Part shown: positions 44,575 to 51,208 of the stretch, one piece after another
Position numbering within the stretch: position 1 is the first letter of the stretch
How the letters are laid out: the number at the start of each line of letters is the position of its first letter
Translations under genes and position numbers: made by a program
NCBI RefSeq assembly: GCF_029960115.1
Contig: NZ_JASCOZ010000003.1
Span: forward strand, 1-64,000
Direction: 5' to 3'
Length of the DNA stretch: 64,000 nucleotides
Source: Stenotrophomonas sp. PS02289
GTDB lineage: Bacteria; Pseudomonadota; Gammaproteobacteria; Xanthomonadales; Xanthomonadaceae
The notes under the pieces: model-generated
Databases searched by the model: none
What the model was told of the DNA's origin: nothing
What the model saw: the letters and a program-made list of their open reading frames with translations, nothing else

Positions 44575-45068
44575 ACCACCTTCGCCCAGTTGCTCAGATT
44601 GACGCTGGAGTCCTGCTCAGCCTCATCTTTGGCCTGCCTCTGGGAAGCCATGAAGGCAATAGCTGCACGGACCTCTGCATCCAGACCGCCGGTCCAGTAC
44701 GGCCGACCCGCATCGAAGCACGGCGACAACTCGACGCTAGCGCTCTCCCTTACCAAACTCTGCATTTCTCGGATTGGGCCAGCCAACTGGATGCGTGGGG
44801 TACTAGACGCTAATCGCACAGCATCATTCCATAGTAGATCGAACGCGACAATGCGCGCCATGGAAGCATCGCGCGACGCCTTCTCGTCCGGTTGCAAGTG
44901 AACGGTTCTGGTGCCCCCATCCGGCGTGGCTAACGTGACCTGCTTCGACGGTCGCCATTCGCTCGGCTGCTCGACCATCACGTCACTCCCAGCCTCAAGA
45001 GTCCGCCATAGACCTACCCCCGCGCCTGCCACACCCAGCGCGATCAGACCCGCTACCCATACCTTCAT
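44559..45068 (-). CDS. Membrane-anchored or secreted protein, 169 aa
   Basis: The N-terminus (MKVWVAGLIALGVAGAGVGL) is a signal anchor. The remaining domain is likely periplasmic (VTLATPDGGTRTVHLQPDEK, VRLASSTPRIQLAGPIREM), with one late cysteine pair (SPCFDAG, VVDACR) that could form a disulphide. It is expressed opposite to the early operon from the 45.07-45.32 kb gap, near the lysogeny genes. A lysogenic-conversion or superinfection-exclusion role is possible but not shown. Confidence 0.65.
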   Translation of the reverse strand: MKVWVAGLIALGVAGAGVGLWRTLEAGSDVMVEQPSEWRPSKQVTLATPDGGTRTVHLQPDEKASRDASMARIVAFDLLWNDAVRLASSTPRIQLAGPIREMQSLVRESASVELSPCFDAGRPYWTGGLDAEVRAAIAFMASQRQAKDEAEQDSSVNLSNWAKVVDACR

Positions 45069-45150
45069 ACCCTCTCCCCAAACTGAGGCGGCCTCCTGCC
45101 GCAGGCCAATGATACCAATGGCCACCCGAGCGCCACCCAACCAATTCGCT

Positions 45151-45188
45151 AAGCGCGCTTGACACCGATCGTAAAGCGCGCTTAATGT
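45151..45188 (+). promoter_or_regulatory. Early promoter with two identical palindromic operators
   Basis: The 10-bp palindrome AAGCGCGCTT occurs at 45151-45160 and 45174-45183. A consensus -35 TTGACA (45159-45164) overlaps the first; a weak -10 (TAATGT, 45183-45188) overlaps the second. A repressor bound at both would block the promoter of the early genes starting at 45321. Confidence 0.6.
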
Positions 45189-45320
45189 TCGCTCTGCCAG
45201 CAGTGCTGGCGGGCGACCGGCGGGCCGCCCGGCATGACGGGTCCTCCCCTGCCCGGTCTGCCGCTGCCACTCCCCAGGCAACATGGCCCGCCGGCGTCCT
45301 CTTCTCACTCGGAGAGCGCC

Positions 45321-45551
45321 ATGTTCGATAGCAGTGTCGCGGAATCGACCGCAATCGCCCCTCTGCCCATCAGGGCAGCGTGCTGCCTGCTGGCGCAGGC
45401 CGCCCGTGACCATGCCCGTGCCAACGAACTGTGGGTTCGCAGCGCTGGCGAACACAGCCGCAACCAGCTGCGCCGTTCCCGTCGTATGGCAGTCGCCAGC
45501 CGCCGGGTGGAAGCCGAATCCCGGGACATGGTCTCCGAGGTGCGCTCATGA
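45321..45551 (+). CDS. Small early phage protein, 76 aa
   Basis: The product (MFDSSVAESTAIAPLPIRAA...) is helical with a basic central run (EHSRNQLRRSRRMAVASRRV). It is the first gene after the operator-bearing promoter. Its stop overlaps the next start (ATGA). The function is unknown. Confidence 0.6.
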   Translation: MFDSSVAESTAIAPLPIRAACCLLAQAARDHARANELWVRSAGEHSRNQLRRSRRMAVASRRVEAESRDMVSEVRS

Positions 45552-45751
45552 AGCGCACCAGCCTTACCCCCGCCGAGCTCGATCGCGTGCAGCGCTTGGC
45601 CGAGCTTTGCGAAATCAACCTTTCCGGCGCAACGGATTGCCGCGCCAAGGGCATGCACGGTGCGGCCTTCTGCCATGAGTCGCTGGCACGTGACTACGCC
45701 CGCCAAGCCTTCGCTCTTTCTTCCCGCGTCCACGCGAGGCCGATCGCATGA
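45548..45751 (+). CDS. Small early phage protein, 67 aa
   Basis: The product begins MKRTSLTPAELDRVQRLAEL and has NLSGATDCRAKGMHGAAFCH. The two Cys and one His in the latter could bind metal. ATGA overlaps at both ends link it to its neighbours. The function is unknown. Confidence 0.6.
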   Translation: MKRTSLTPAELDRVQRLAELCEINLSGATDCRAKGMHGAAFCHESLARDYARQAFALSSRVHARPIA

Positions 45752-45894
45752 GTCCGCGCCTTCGCGCCACCTGGATCGGCTTGGCCATCGTGGCTGCCGT
45801 CGTCGTGCCCCTGCGCGTTCTTGAAATCTGGAACGCGCAGTCCACTGCCGCGCCCGGCGTTACGGCCTCCCATCAAGCAACCGCTCAGAGGTGA
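45748..45894 (+). CDS. 48-aa single-span membrane protein
   Basis: The ATG overlaps the previous stop (ATGA). The 48 codons encode MSPRLRATWIGLAIVAAVVV followed by a short polar tail ending ASHQATAQR. The N-terminal positive charges and one hydrophobic helix predict an inner-membrane miniprotein. It starts a few bases before the next gene's leader. The function is unknown. Confidence 0.55.
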   Translation: MSPRLRATWIGLAIVAAVVVPLRVLEIWNAQSTAAPGVTASHQATAQR

Positions 45895-45899
45895 CTGCC

Positions 45900-46205
45900 A
45901 TGCAAGTCGCACGCCCCTGCCCTGCCGACGTTCCGTTGTGCAAGCCCGGCCACCGGCCGCAAATCGTGACCACCACCGGCGCGCCCTCCGGCCACCAGCT
46001 GGGCGCGCCCTGCCCACCGCTGATTCACATTGAGTGCCACCAGTGCCAACTGGCCACCGTGCCCAGCCCGTCGCTGGCCATCGCCGAACTGCGCTGGACA
46101 GACCCGACCAAGGCGGAACTGCTCATCTCCATCTCCCACCTCGCTCGCGCTCGCGCCGACGTGCTCGCCCGCCTGGCCGCCGTTGCCGCGCCGCAAGCGG
46201 CCTGA
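45900..46205 (+). CDS. Early phage protein with Cys/His cluster, 101 aa
   Basis: The N-terminal half holds CPADVPLCKPGH and IECHQCQLATVP, with GAPC between them. Together they make a plausible zinc-binding site. The C-terminal half is helical (AELLISISHLARARADVLAR). The family is unknown but this pattern is common in small phage transcription or replication accessory proteins. It lies 5 bp after the previous stop. Confidence 0.6.
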   Translation: MQVARPCPADVPLCKPGHRPQIVTTTGAPSGHQLGAPCPPLIHIECHQCQLATVPSPSLAIAELRWTDPTKAELLISISHLARARADVLARLAAVAAPQAA

Positions 46206-46218
46206 CCAGGAGAGGACG

Positions 46219-46491
46219 ATGGCCGCTGCACTCAAACCAATGGAACGCGCCGCCCTGATCGTGGCGCGCGGCGACAAGAACAACGCACTGCGACGCACGC
46301 GCGGGGGGTTCTGCTCAACCAAGAACCCTGCGCGGATCTTCAGTCGCCGGGTAGTGAACTGGCTGTACGAGCGAGCCCTGCTGGACTTTGACGACCCTGA
46401 TTGCCCAGGAACGGCCACGCTTACCGCGCGAGGCGTGGTCGCAGCCGACGAGCTGGTCGCGCAGGGCGTCGAAAAGGCAGGCCTGGCATGA
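46219..46491 (+). CDS. Early phage winged-helix-like protein, 90 aa
   Basis: The product (MAAALKPMERAALIVARGDK...) includes ARIFSRRVVNWLYERALLDF and GTATLTARGVVAADELVAQG, a helix-turn-helix plus wing pattern. ATG 46219 follows GAGAGGA. The stop overlaps the next start (ATGA). The function is unknown. Confidence 0.6.
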   Translation: MAAALKPMERAALIVARGDKNNALRRTRGGFCSTKNPARIFSRRVVNWLYERALLDFDDPDCPGTATLTARGVVAADELVAQGVEKAGLA

Positions 46492-46781
46492 GCGCGCCCC
46501 GCGCTTCCCTCAGCCGGGAGTTTGCAACTGGCCATCAGGGTACGACGCTCGTTCTGATGATCTGCACCAACTGGGTGTGGGCGGGCCTGTACGCAGGTCC
46601 CTACAGCGCCACCCCGGCCGAGGTATCCGTCGCCCCCAGCCTGCGCGCAACCGTCGCGACGCGCCGCCTGATCGTGGGTGGCAAGAGCTATCCGCTCTCC
46701 GGCACCTGCCTTCAATCCATCCGGCGCTGGCTGGATCGCAACGGCGTGTCCGTTCGCAACGCCCCCTCTCCCAAATCCTGA
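46488..46781 (+). CDS. Early phage protein, 97 aa
   Basis: The product (MSAPRASLSREFATGHQGTT...) has a hydrophobic stretch TLVLMICTNWVWAGLYAG, which may be a buried strand or a weak membrane segment. The C-terminal part is basic (SIRRWLDRNGVSVRN). The function is unknown. It is coupled to the previous gene. Confidence 0.55.
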   Translation: MSAPRASLSREFATGHQGTTLVLMICTNWVWAGLYAGPYSATPAEVSVAPSLRATVATRRLIVGGKSYPLSGTCLQSIRRWLDRNGVSVRNAPSPKS

Positions 46782-46795
46782 ACTTGAGAAGAAAC

Positions 46796-47296
46796 ATGGC
46801 TGGCAAGACCCGATCCTTTGCTCGCACCGCGACGCTTCGCACGCTCCTCCTGGACCGACCGGAAGGCGCTTCCACAGAGGAACTACTGACCCTGGGGCGG
46901 TTCGACTGCACGCACGCGCAGCTGGACTACACCCTGCACGCCATGTGTGCCACGGGCCAGCTGTGCGAAACCACCAAGGCCGGCGCACGCCTGTGGCTGC
47001 TCAGCGATCGCACGCGCCGCTTGATGCTGGCACCGGACGCGGTCATCCCGCGCACGCGTTCGATGGACGAGCCGGATTTGCCGCCCAGTCGCTCCATCAG
47101 CACCCACGCCACGTCGATCCGGCACAAGGAGGCCGAGCGCCAGGAGCTGGCAGCTGCCGTCGCACGCTTCCGTTCGGAAGGCGGCGAGATCCAGGTGATG
47201 GAGAACACCCCGCTTCGACCCGACCAGAGCCGGCGGCAAATCAACGACGCCGCCGCGATCTTCCGCAGCCCCGACTTCTGCAAAGCGACCTTCTGA
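46796..47296 (+). CDS. Early phage DNA-binding-like protein, 166 aa
   Basis: The N-terminal region (TATLRTLLLDRPEGASTEEL, CTHAQLDYTLHAMCATGQLC) resembles a winged helix. The middle is basic and Pro-rich, and the C-terminal RQELAAAVARFRSEGGEIQV, DQSRRQINDAAAIFR ends in a helix. ATG 46796 gives the best start with GAGAAG upstream. The function is unknown. Confidence 0.6.
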   Translation: MAGKTRSFARTATLRTLLLDRPEGASTEELLTLGRFDCTHAQLDYTLHAMCATGQLCETTKAGARLWLLSDRTRRLMLAPDAVIPRTRSMDEPDLPPSRSISTHATSIRHKEAERQELAAAVARFRSEGGEIQVMENTPLRPDQSRRQINDAAAIFRSPDFCKATF

Positions 47297-47308
47297 ACGA
47301 GGAACGCC

Positions 47309-47629
47309 ATGAAATATCGCATCGTCCACCGCAAGACCGTGCGCCGCGATTCGCCCCACGTGGCAAAGCGCACGCCTCAAGACCTCGTACTCACGCCCGG
47401 CCAAGCCGTCGATCTGTCGCCAAGCGAAGAACTCGTGGCTGCCGGCGGCACGCCAGGTGCCGTGGTCATGTACTGGGACGGCGGCGAGCGTGCCATTACG
47501 CCGCGTGAGAAGACGCTGATCGAAGAACACCGCCCCAGCTGCTTCAACATCCCGCTGGTGGTTGCGCCTGCAGGACTGGACCAGGAGTCCTCGCCGCTGT
47601 CGGCAAGGCAGGAGATTCCCCATGTCTGA
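47309..47629 (+). CDS. Early phage protein, 106 aa
   Basis: The product (MKYRIVHRKTVRRDSPHVAK...) is predicted beta-rich in the centre (GAVVMYWDGGERAITPREK), with an unstructured tail. It has a GAGG site upstream. Its last bases overlap the next gene by 8 bp. The function is unknown. Confidence 0.55.
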   Translation: MKYRIVHRKTVRRDSPHVAKRTPQDLVLTPGQAVDLSPSEELVAAGGTPGAVVMYWDGGERAITPREKTLIEEHRPSCFNIPLVVAPAGLDQESSPLSARQEIPHV

Positions 47630-48305
47630 GCACCCCATCCTGTTCAACGGGCCGATGGTGCGCGCCATCCTGGACGGTCGCAAGACACAGACCCGGCGTG
47701 TCGTGAAGCTGCCGCCCGGCTTTGATTTCAACGGTGGCATGGGTGCAGACCCCAACGACCCCTCGCATTGGACCGCCGAGGATGACAGCGGGCAGTGGTG
47801 GACGCTCGGTCCGGCTGACGAGCGCTTCCACTCCTGGCCCTGCCCGTTCGGACGGCCCGGCGAACGCCTATGGGTGCGGGAGACCTGGCAAGGCCCGTTG
47901 GTCTCCGAGCAGGAAATGGATGAGGACGGCTACTGGGCCAGAAACATCGCTCGGTATCAGGACACCGCGCACTGCGTGTACGCAGCCGATGGGGCTGCGG
48001 CACCGGAGTGGGTGGATGCCGACGGTGAACTCCCTCGTGGCTGGCGACCCAGCATCCACATGCCGCGCTGGGCGTGTCGGCTGCTGGTGGAAATCACCGC
48101 CGTGCGCGTCGAGCGCCTGCACGCCATCAGCGAGGCCGACGCCGTGGCCGAAGGCATCGATCACGAACGGATGAACGGCTACGCCCTTGCCGGCAGGCAC
48201 CGGTCTGCCGGGTTCGCCTTCCAGGACCTGTGGACCAGCACGGGGGGCACCTGGGTAAGCAACCCGTGGGTGTGGGTAATCGAGTTCAAGAGGATCCAGG
48301 CATGA
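47622..48305 (+). CDS. ASCH-like phage protein, 227 aa
   Basis: The product starts MSEHPILFNGPMVRAILDGR and has KTQTRRVVK, the hallmark of a phage family often labelled morphogenetic or ASCH/PUA-like. RPGERLWVRETWQGP and MPRWACRLLVEITAVRVERL follow, and WVSNPWVWVIEFKRI ends it. The ASCH fold binds RNA or modified nucleotides; the role in phages is not established. The start overlaps the previous gene by 8 bp. Confidence 0.78.
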   Translation: MSEHPILFNGPMVRAILDGRKTQTRRVVKLPPGFDFNGGMGADPNDPSHWTAEDDSGQWWTLGPADERFHSWPCPFGRPGERLWVRETWQGPLVSEQEMDEDGYWARNIARYQDTAHCVYAADGAAAPEWVDADGELPRGWRPSIHMPRWACRLLVEITAVRVERLHAISEADAVAEGIDHERMNGYALAGRHRSAGFAFQDLWTSTGGTWVSNPWVWVIEFKRIQA

Positions 48306-48658
48306 CCATCAGCCAGAAAACCGGCCTTCCGCTTTATGACCAGAGTTTCGTTGCAAACCGTTACCACGGCATGTTCCTTCATCCGGACGTTCCAGAGGCC
48401 GACGAATCGACGGATCTGCAACCGCTCATCGCGGCCCAGGGCTACGAGGCCGCTGTGGTGTGGGGCGAGAACTACGACGACGCCTTCTCCGAGGAAGCGC
48501 TGATCGACGGCGGCGATGCCTACTACGCCGAGCTGGGCGCGTGGAACCCCGCCACGGGCGACTACCAAGGCTGGCTGGTGGCCGCCGTGCTGGATACCGA
48601 AGACGGGCCGATGGCCTGGCTGGTGCGTCCGGCGGTGGGAGACGTGTCACGTGGCTGA
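48302..48658 (+). CDS. Early phage protein, 118 aa
   Basis: The product (MTISQKTGLPLYDQSFVANR...) is acidic and aromatic (YEAAVVWGENYDDAFSEE, YQGWLVAAVLDTEDGPMAWL). ATGA overlap with the ASCH-like gene fixes the start. No motif is recognised. Confidence 0.6.
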   Translation: MTISQKTGLPLYDQSFVANRYHGMFLHPDVPEADESTDLQPLIAAQGYEAAVVWGENYDDAFSEEALIDGGDAYYAELGAWNPATGDYQGWLVAAVLDTEDGPMAWLVRPAVGDVSRG

Positions 48659-48761
48659 CGCTCTCCCGCTCAACACAATGGAGCGCTCTCGCTTCGCGTT
48701 CCTGTCCGCTGCGGCCATCGCATCCGGCTCGACCTCGGTACAGTTGGGTCTACTCGCATGA
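48651..48761 (+). CDS. Possible 36-aa small protein
   Basis: A GTG at 48651, inside the end of the previous gene, opens a frame encoding MADALPLNTMERSRFAFL and SAAAIASGSTSVQLGLLA, ending at a TGA that overlaps the HNH gene start (ATGA). The overlaps on both sides argue that it is translated. The function is unknown. Confidence 0.4.
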   Translation: MADALPLNTMERSRFAFLSAAAIASGSTSVQLGLLA

Positions 48762-49498
48762 GCCGCAGGACGTGGACACCTGACGAAGACGAGACGCTGC
48801 GCTTGAACTGGCCTCGCTTCCCGGCCTTCCTGATCGCCTACGTGCTAGGGCGCGAAAGAGCATCCGTCTATCGACGTGCGGCAAAGCTCGCGTTAAAGAA
48901 GGCCGATGACTTCGAAACGCAGCCGATGGCCAGGCTCTGGAACGGTAGTGACGAACCCGCCTCTATCGCGGCGCGCTTCAAGCCGGGAGACGTGCCTGTC
49001 AACAAGGGTGTCCGACGCCCTGGCTGGTCAACCGGTCGCATGGCACAGACGCAGTTCAAGAAGGGCCGGCCCGCCTCTGATGCACCCAACTACGTGCCCA
49101 TCGGAACCGAAAAGCTCGATTCCCGGGGAAAGGTGTTGATCCGAAAGATCACCGACGACCCGACGATCTTCCCGGTCAAGCGCTGGCGACCGGTCCACGT
49201 GATCGTTTGGGAGCAGACGCACGGGCCGGTTCCGCACGGAAGCATCGTGGTGTTCAAGCCCGGCATGAAGACCTTCGTATCAGCCGAGATCACAGCGGAG
49301 CGTCTGGAAGTCCTGACGCTGGCGGAGAACATGCGCCGCAACACGTTTCACAACCGCTATCCAGCGGAAGTGAAAGAGCTCATCCACCTGAAATCGCGAA
49401 TCACGCGACGAATCAATAGACGCACGCAGGAGCAGCAACATGAAAAACAAGGTCAGTCACGTTCGCGATCACCTGGTGGCGATGCTGGAGCGGCTTGA
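48758..49498 (+). CDS. HNH endonuclease with N-terminal Myb-like domain, 246 aa
   Basis: The N-terminus (RRTWTPDEDETLRLNWPRFP, RERASVYRRAAKLAL) is a Myb/SANT-like DNA-binding helix set. The central KRWRPVHVIVWEQTHGPVPH followed by GSIVVFKPGMKTF matches the HNH_3 pattern, with His in VHVIVWE and the GPVPHGSIV turn. The C-terminus (NRYPAEVKELIHLKSRITRR) is basic. Such proteins are common as phage homing or packaging nucleases. Its last 59 bases overlap the next gene in another frame. Confidence 0.78.
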   Translation: MSRRTWTPDEDETLRLNWPRFPAFLIAYVLGRERASVYRRAAKLALKKADDFETQPMARLWNGSDEPASIAARFKPGDVPVNKGVRRPGWSTGRMAQTQFKKGRPASDAPNYVPIGTEKLDSRGKVLIRKITDDPTIFPVKRWRPVHVIVWEQTHGPVPHGSIVVFKPGMKTFVSAEITAERLEVLTLAENMRRNTFHNRYPAEVKELIHLKSRITRRINRRTQEQQHEKQGQSRSRSPGGDAGAA

Positions 49499-49694
49499 TG
49501 ACGACACGCTCGACACCGAGCAGATGAAGCACGTGATCGAACGCGCGAAGACCAGCTCCATCGTGGCCACGACCTACATCGGCGCAGTCAAGGTCGAGCT
49601 CGACGCCATTCGACTGATGGACGAGACCGGCAAGCTCGCCGCCGCCATCACCGCGCCGCAACAGGCACCGCAGCTTCCCCAAGGGCGCTCGTGA
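49440..49694 (+). CDS. Small helical phage protein, 84 aa
   Basis: The product (MKNKVSHVRDHLVAMLERLD...) is strongly helical (LDTEQMKHVIERAKTSSIVA, KVELDAIRLMDETGKLAAAI) and probably dimerises. It overlaps the HNH gene by 59 bp. Similar small proteins accompany HNH genes in xanthomonad prophages. The function is unknown. Confidence 0.65.
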   Translation: MKNKVSHVRDHLVAMLERLDDDTLDTEQMKHVIERAKTSSIVATTYIGAVKVELDAIRLMDETGKLAAAITAPQQAPQLPQGRS

Positions 49695-49792
49695 TCAGAT
49701 CCAACCCCACACCCACCCTTCCTAATGGCTAAAAAGAGCGCGCAAATGTCCAACAAATCCAGCCGTTCCAGCTTACCGATGTGGGTGGCCGC

Positions 49793-50095
49793 ATGACCAC
49801 CTACCAACATGAAAAGAACACCGTTATGCACTCTGCTAGACAGGAAGACAAATTGCCTACGACGTCACCACCACCTCCACGGCTTCTCCGTATCAAGCAG
49901 GTCGTCGATCGCACTGGGCTGCCCAAGTCGACGCTGTACTCCAAGATCGCGTCGGGGACTTTTCCTAGACAAATCGCCGTAGGGGCCTCGGTTAGGTGGC
50001 TAGAAGCGGAGGTCGATGCCTGGATTCAGGCGCTCGTCAGCGAGAGAGATCAGGATCACGAAGCCTACCGGAGTAGGCGAATGGGACCACGTTGA
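49793..50095 (+). CDS. AlpA-family regulator, copy 1, 100 aa
   Basis: The helix-turn-helix core reads LLRIKQVVDRTGLPKSTLYS, KIASGTFPRQIAVGASVRW and LEAEVDAWIQALVSERD, the AlpA/MerR-like excisionase type. AlpA proteins activate integrase or excision in P4-like islands. The first about 25 residues (MTTYQHEKNTVMHSARQEDK) are extra. A 23-codon ORF (49725-49796) overlaps its start and may be a leader. A second copy lies at 54873. Confidence 0.88.
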   Translation: MTTYQHEKNTVMHSARQEDKLPTTSPPPPRLLRIKQVVDRTGLPKSTLYSKIASGTFPRQIAVGASVRWLEAEVDAWIQALVSERDQDHEAYRSRRMGPR

Positions 50096-50106
50096 GCTGC
50101 GTCCTG

Positions 50107-50298
50107 ATGGAAGACACCCATGCAATCGCCTTCCGTCTGCCACGTCGGGACCATGAGAAAGCCCCGCACTCGCACGCGCTGCCCCTCATCGCCGACACCG
50201 AGATGACCGTCACTGCCGCGCAGCTCCGCCGCGCACGCCGCCACCTGCGCGACCTGGTGGACGAGATCGACTTGCTGGCGACGGGGGTGGCGGCGTGA
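50107..50298 (+). CDS. Small phage protein, 63 aa
   Basis: From ATG 50107 the product reads MEDTHAIAFRLPRRDHEKAP... and ends in a helix VTAAQLRRARRHLRDLVDEI. A TTG start at 50092, overlapping the alpA stop, is also possible. The function is unknown. Confidence 0.5.
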   Translation: MEDTHAIAFRLPRRDHEKAPHSHALPLIADTEMTVTAAQLRRARRHLRDLVDEIDLLATGVAA

Positions 50299-50315
50299 CT
50301 GGCACGACGGAGAAT

Positions 50316-51038
50316 CTACTCAAGAAATGCGCGTTCAGGTCCGTAGTCACTCGCTTCTCCGCCTGCGAAAGCATTGAAGTCCGTAGCTGTGCGAACACTA
50401 AACGCAAGCATGGCTTGGATCTGCTCTTTGAGAGAGATCAGATCGAGCTTCGATGTCATGTAGCCAGCGAACACGATATCTCCATACTCGTCTTGTTTTC
50501 TGAGAATTCTGCTGCTGACAAGAACGCTGGTACTCCCAAGTTCGCGGGTCATTCCAATCAAGGTCGCAACATCTCCTCCCAGCTGGACGGGAAGGTTATG
50601 AAGCTGCTCTTGAAGACCTTGCGCAGCTGGCATAAAGCCCCGAGCGAGTTCGCTCACGACTTGCTCAAATTTGGAAATATCTGCCACGACGAGACCGTTG
50701 AAATCCACGGCTGCTTCGTATCTATGCAAGGCATCAGCAATCTTCATCGGCAGAACTCGAATCTCAATCGCCAGCAGACTGCCGAGTATCCGTCCAGCGC
50801 CAAGCTTGGCGGCAACAGAATCACTGTGCTGCTTCTCGGCAATGGCCTTTGCATCATGAGAAATCTGTGTAGCTCGCTCACTTGTTTTGTGAGCGAGCAG
50901 CGCAACCCCAATTGTGCCCGCTGCGGTGGCTACACCCACAACTGTGCCGACGATCAATGCGAACGCAGACGTCGCTACCCCTGCCCAGTCCGCCCAGTTT
51001 CCGAAGTCCGCGGCAAGCGGACAAATCTCGATAGCCAT
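50316..51038 (-). CDS. Inverted membrane/coiled-coil protein, 240 aa (moron candidate)
   Basis: The start has GGGAGGGG upstream. The N-terminus holds one or two membrane segments (DWAGVATSAFALIVGTVVGV, AAGTIGVALLAHKTSE). The rest is helical and soluble (ISHDAKAIAEKQHSDSVAAK, SKFEQVVSELARGFMPAAQG, DLISLKEQIQAMLAFSVR). I do not recognise the family. It runs against the early operon and looks less GC-rich than its neighbours, as expected of a later insertion. The plan is like that of the gene at 53684. A superinfection-exclusion or defence role is possible. Confidence 0.65.
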   Translation of the reverse strand: MAIEICPLAADFGNWADWAGVATSAFALIVGTVVGVATAAGTIGVALLAHKTSERATQISHDAKAIAEKQHSDSVAAKLGAGRILGSLLAIEIRVLPMKIADALHRYEAAVDFNGLVVADISKFEQVVSELARGFMPAAQGLQEQLHNLPVQLGGDVATLIGMTRELGSTSVLVSSRILRKQDEYGDIVFAGYMTSKLDLISLKEQIQAMLAFSVRTATDFNAFAGGEASDYGPERAFLE

Positions 51039-51067
51039 AACCCCTCCCTGTTGGAGCCGATTCTGCC

Positions 51068-51208
51068 ATGAGCGTCAGCCTGAATGACCGTGTCCATGCC
51101 TTGGAAGAGGCCGTCCGCCTCGCCCAGGAGAACCACTCCGACCTGACCGTGCAGCTGGACCTGCGCGAAATGCTGGAAGCAGCGCGCGGGGAGCAGCGGA
51201 ATGGCTGA
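51068..51208 (+). CDS. 46-aa helical miniprotein
   Basis: The ATG opens a frame reading MSVSLNDRVHALEEAVRLAQ, with LTVQLDLREMLEAARGEQRN at the end, a single amphipathic coiled coil. The stop overlaps the methyltransferase start at 51201 by 8 bp. It may be a small partner or only a translational leader. Confidence 0.5.
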   Translation: MSVSLNDRVHALEEAVRLAQENHSDLTVQLDLREMLEAARGEQRNG

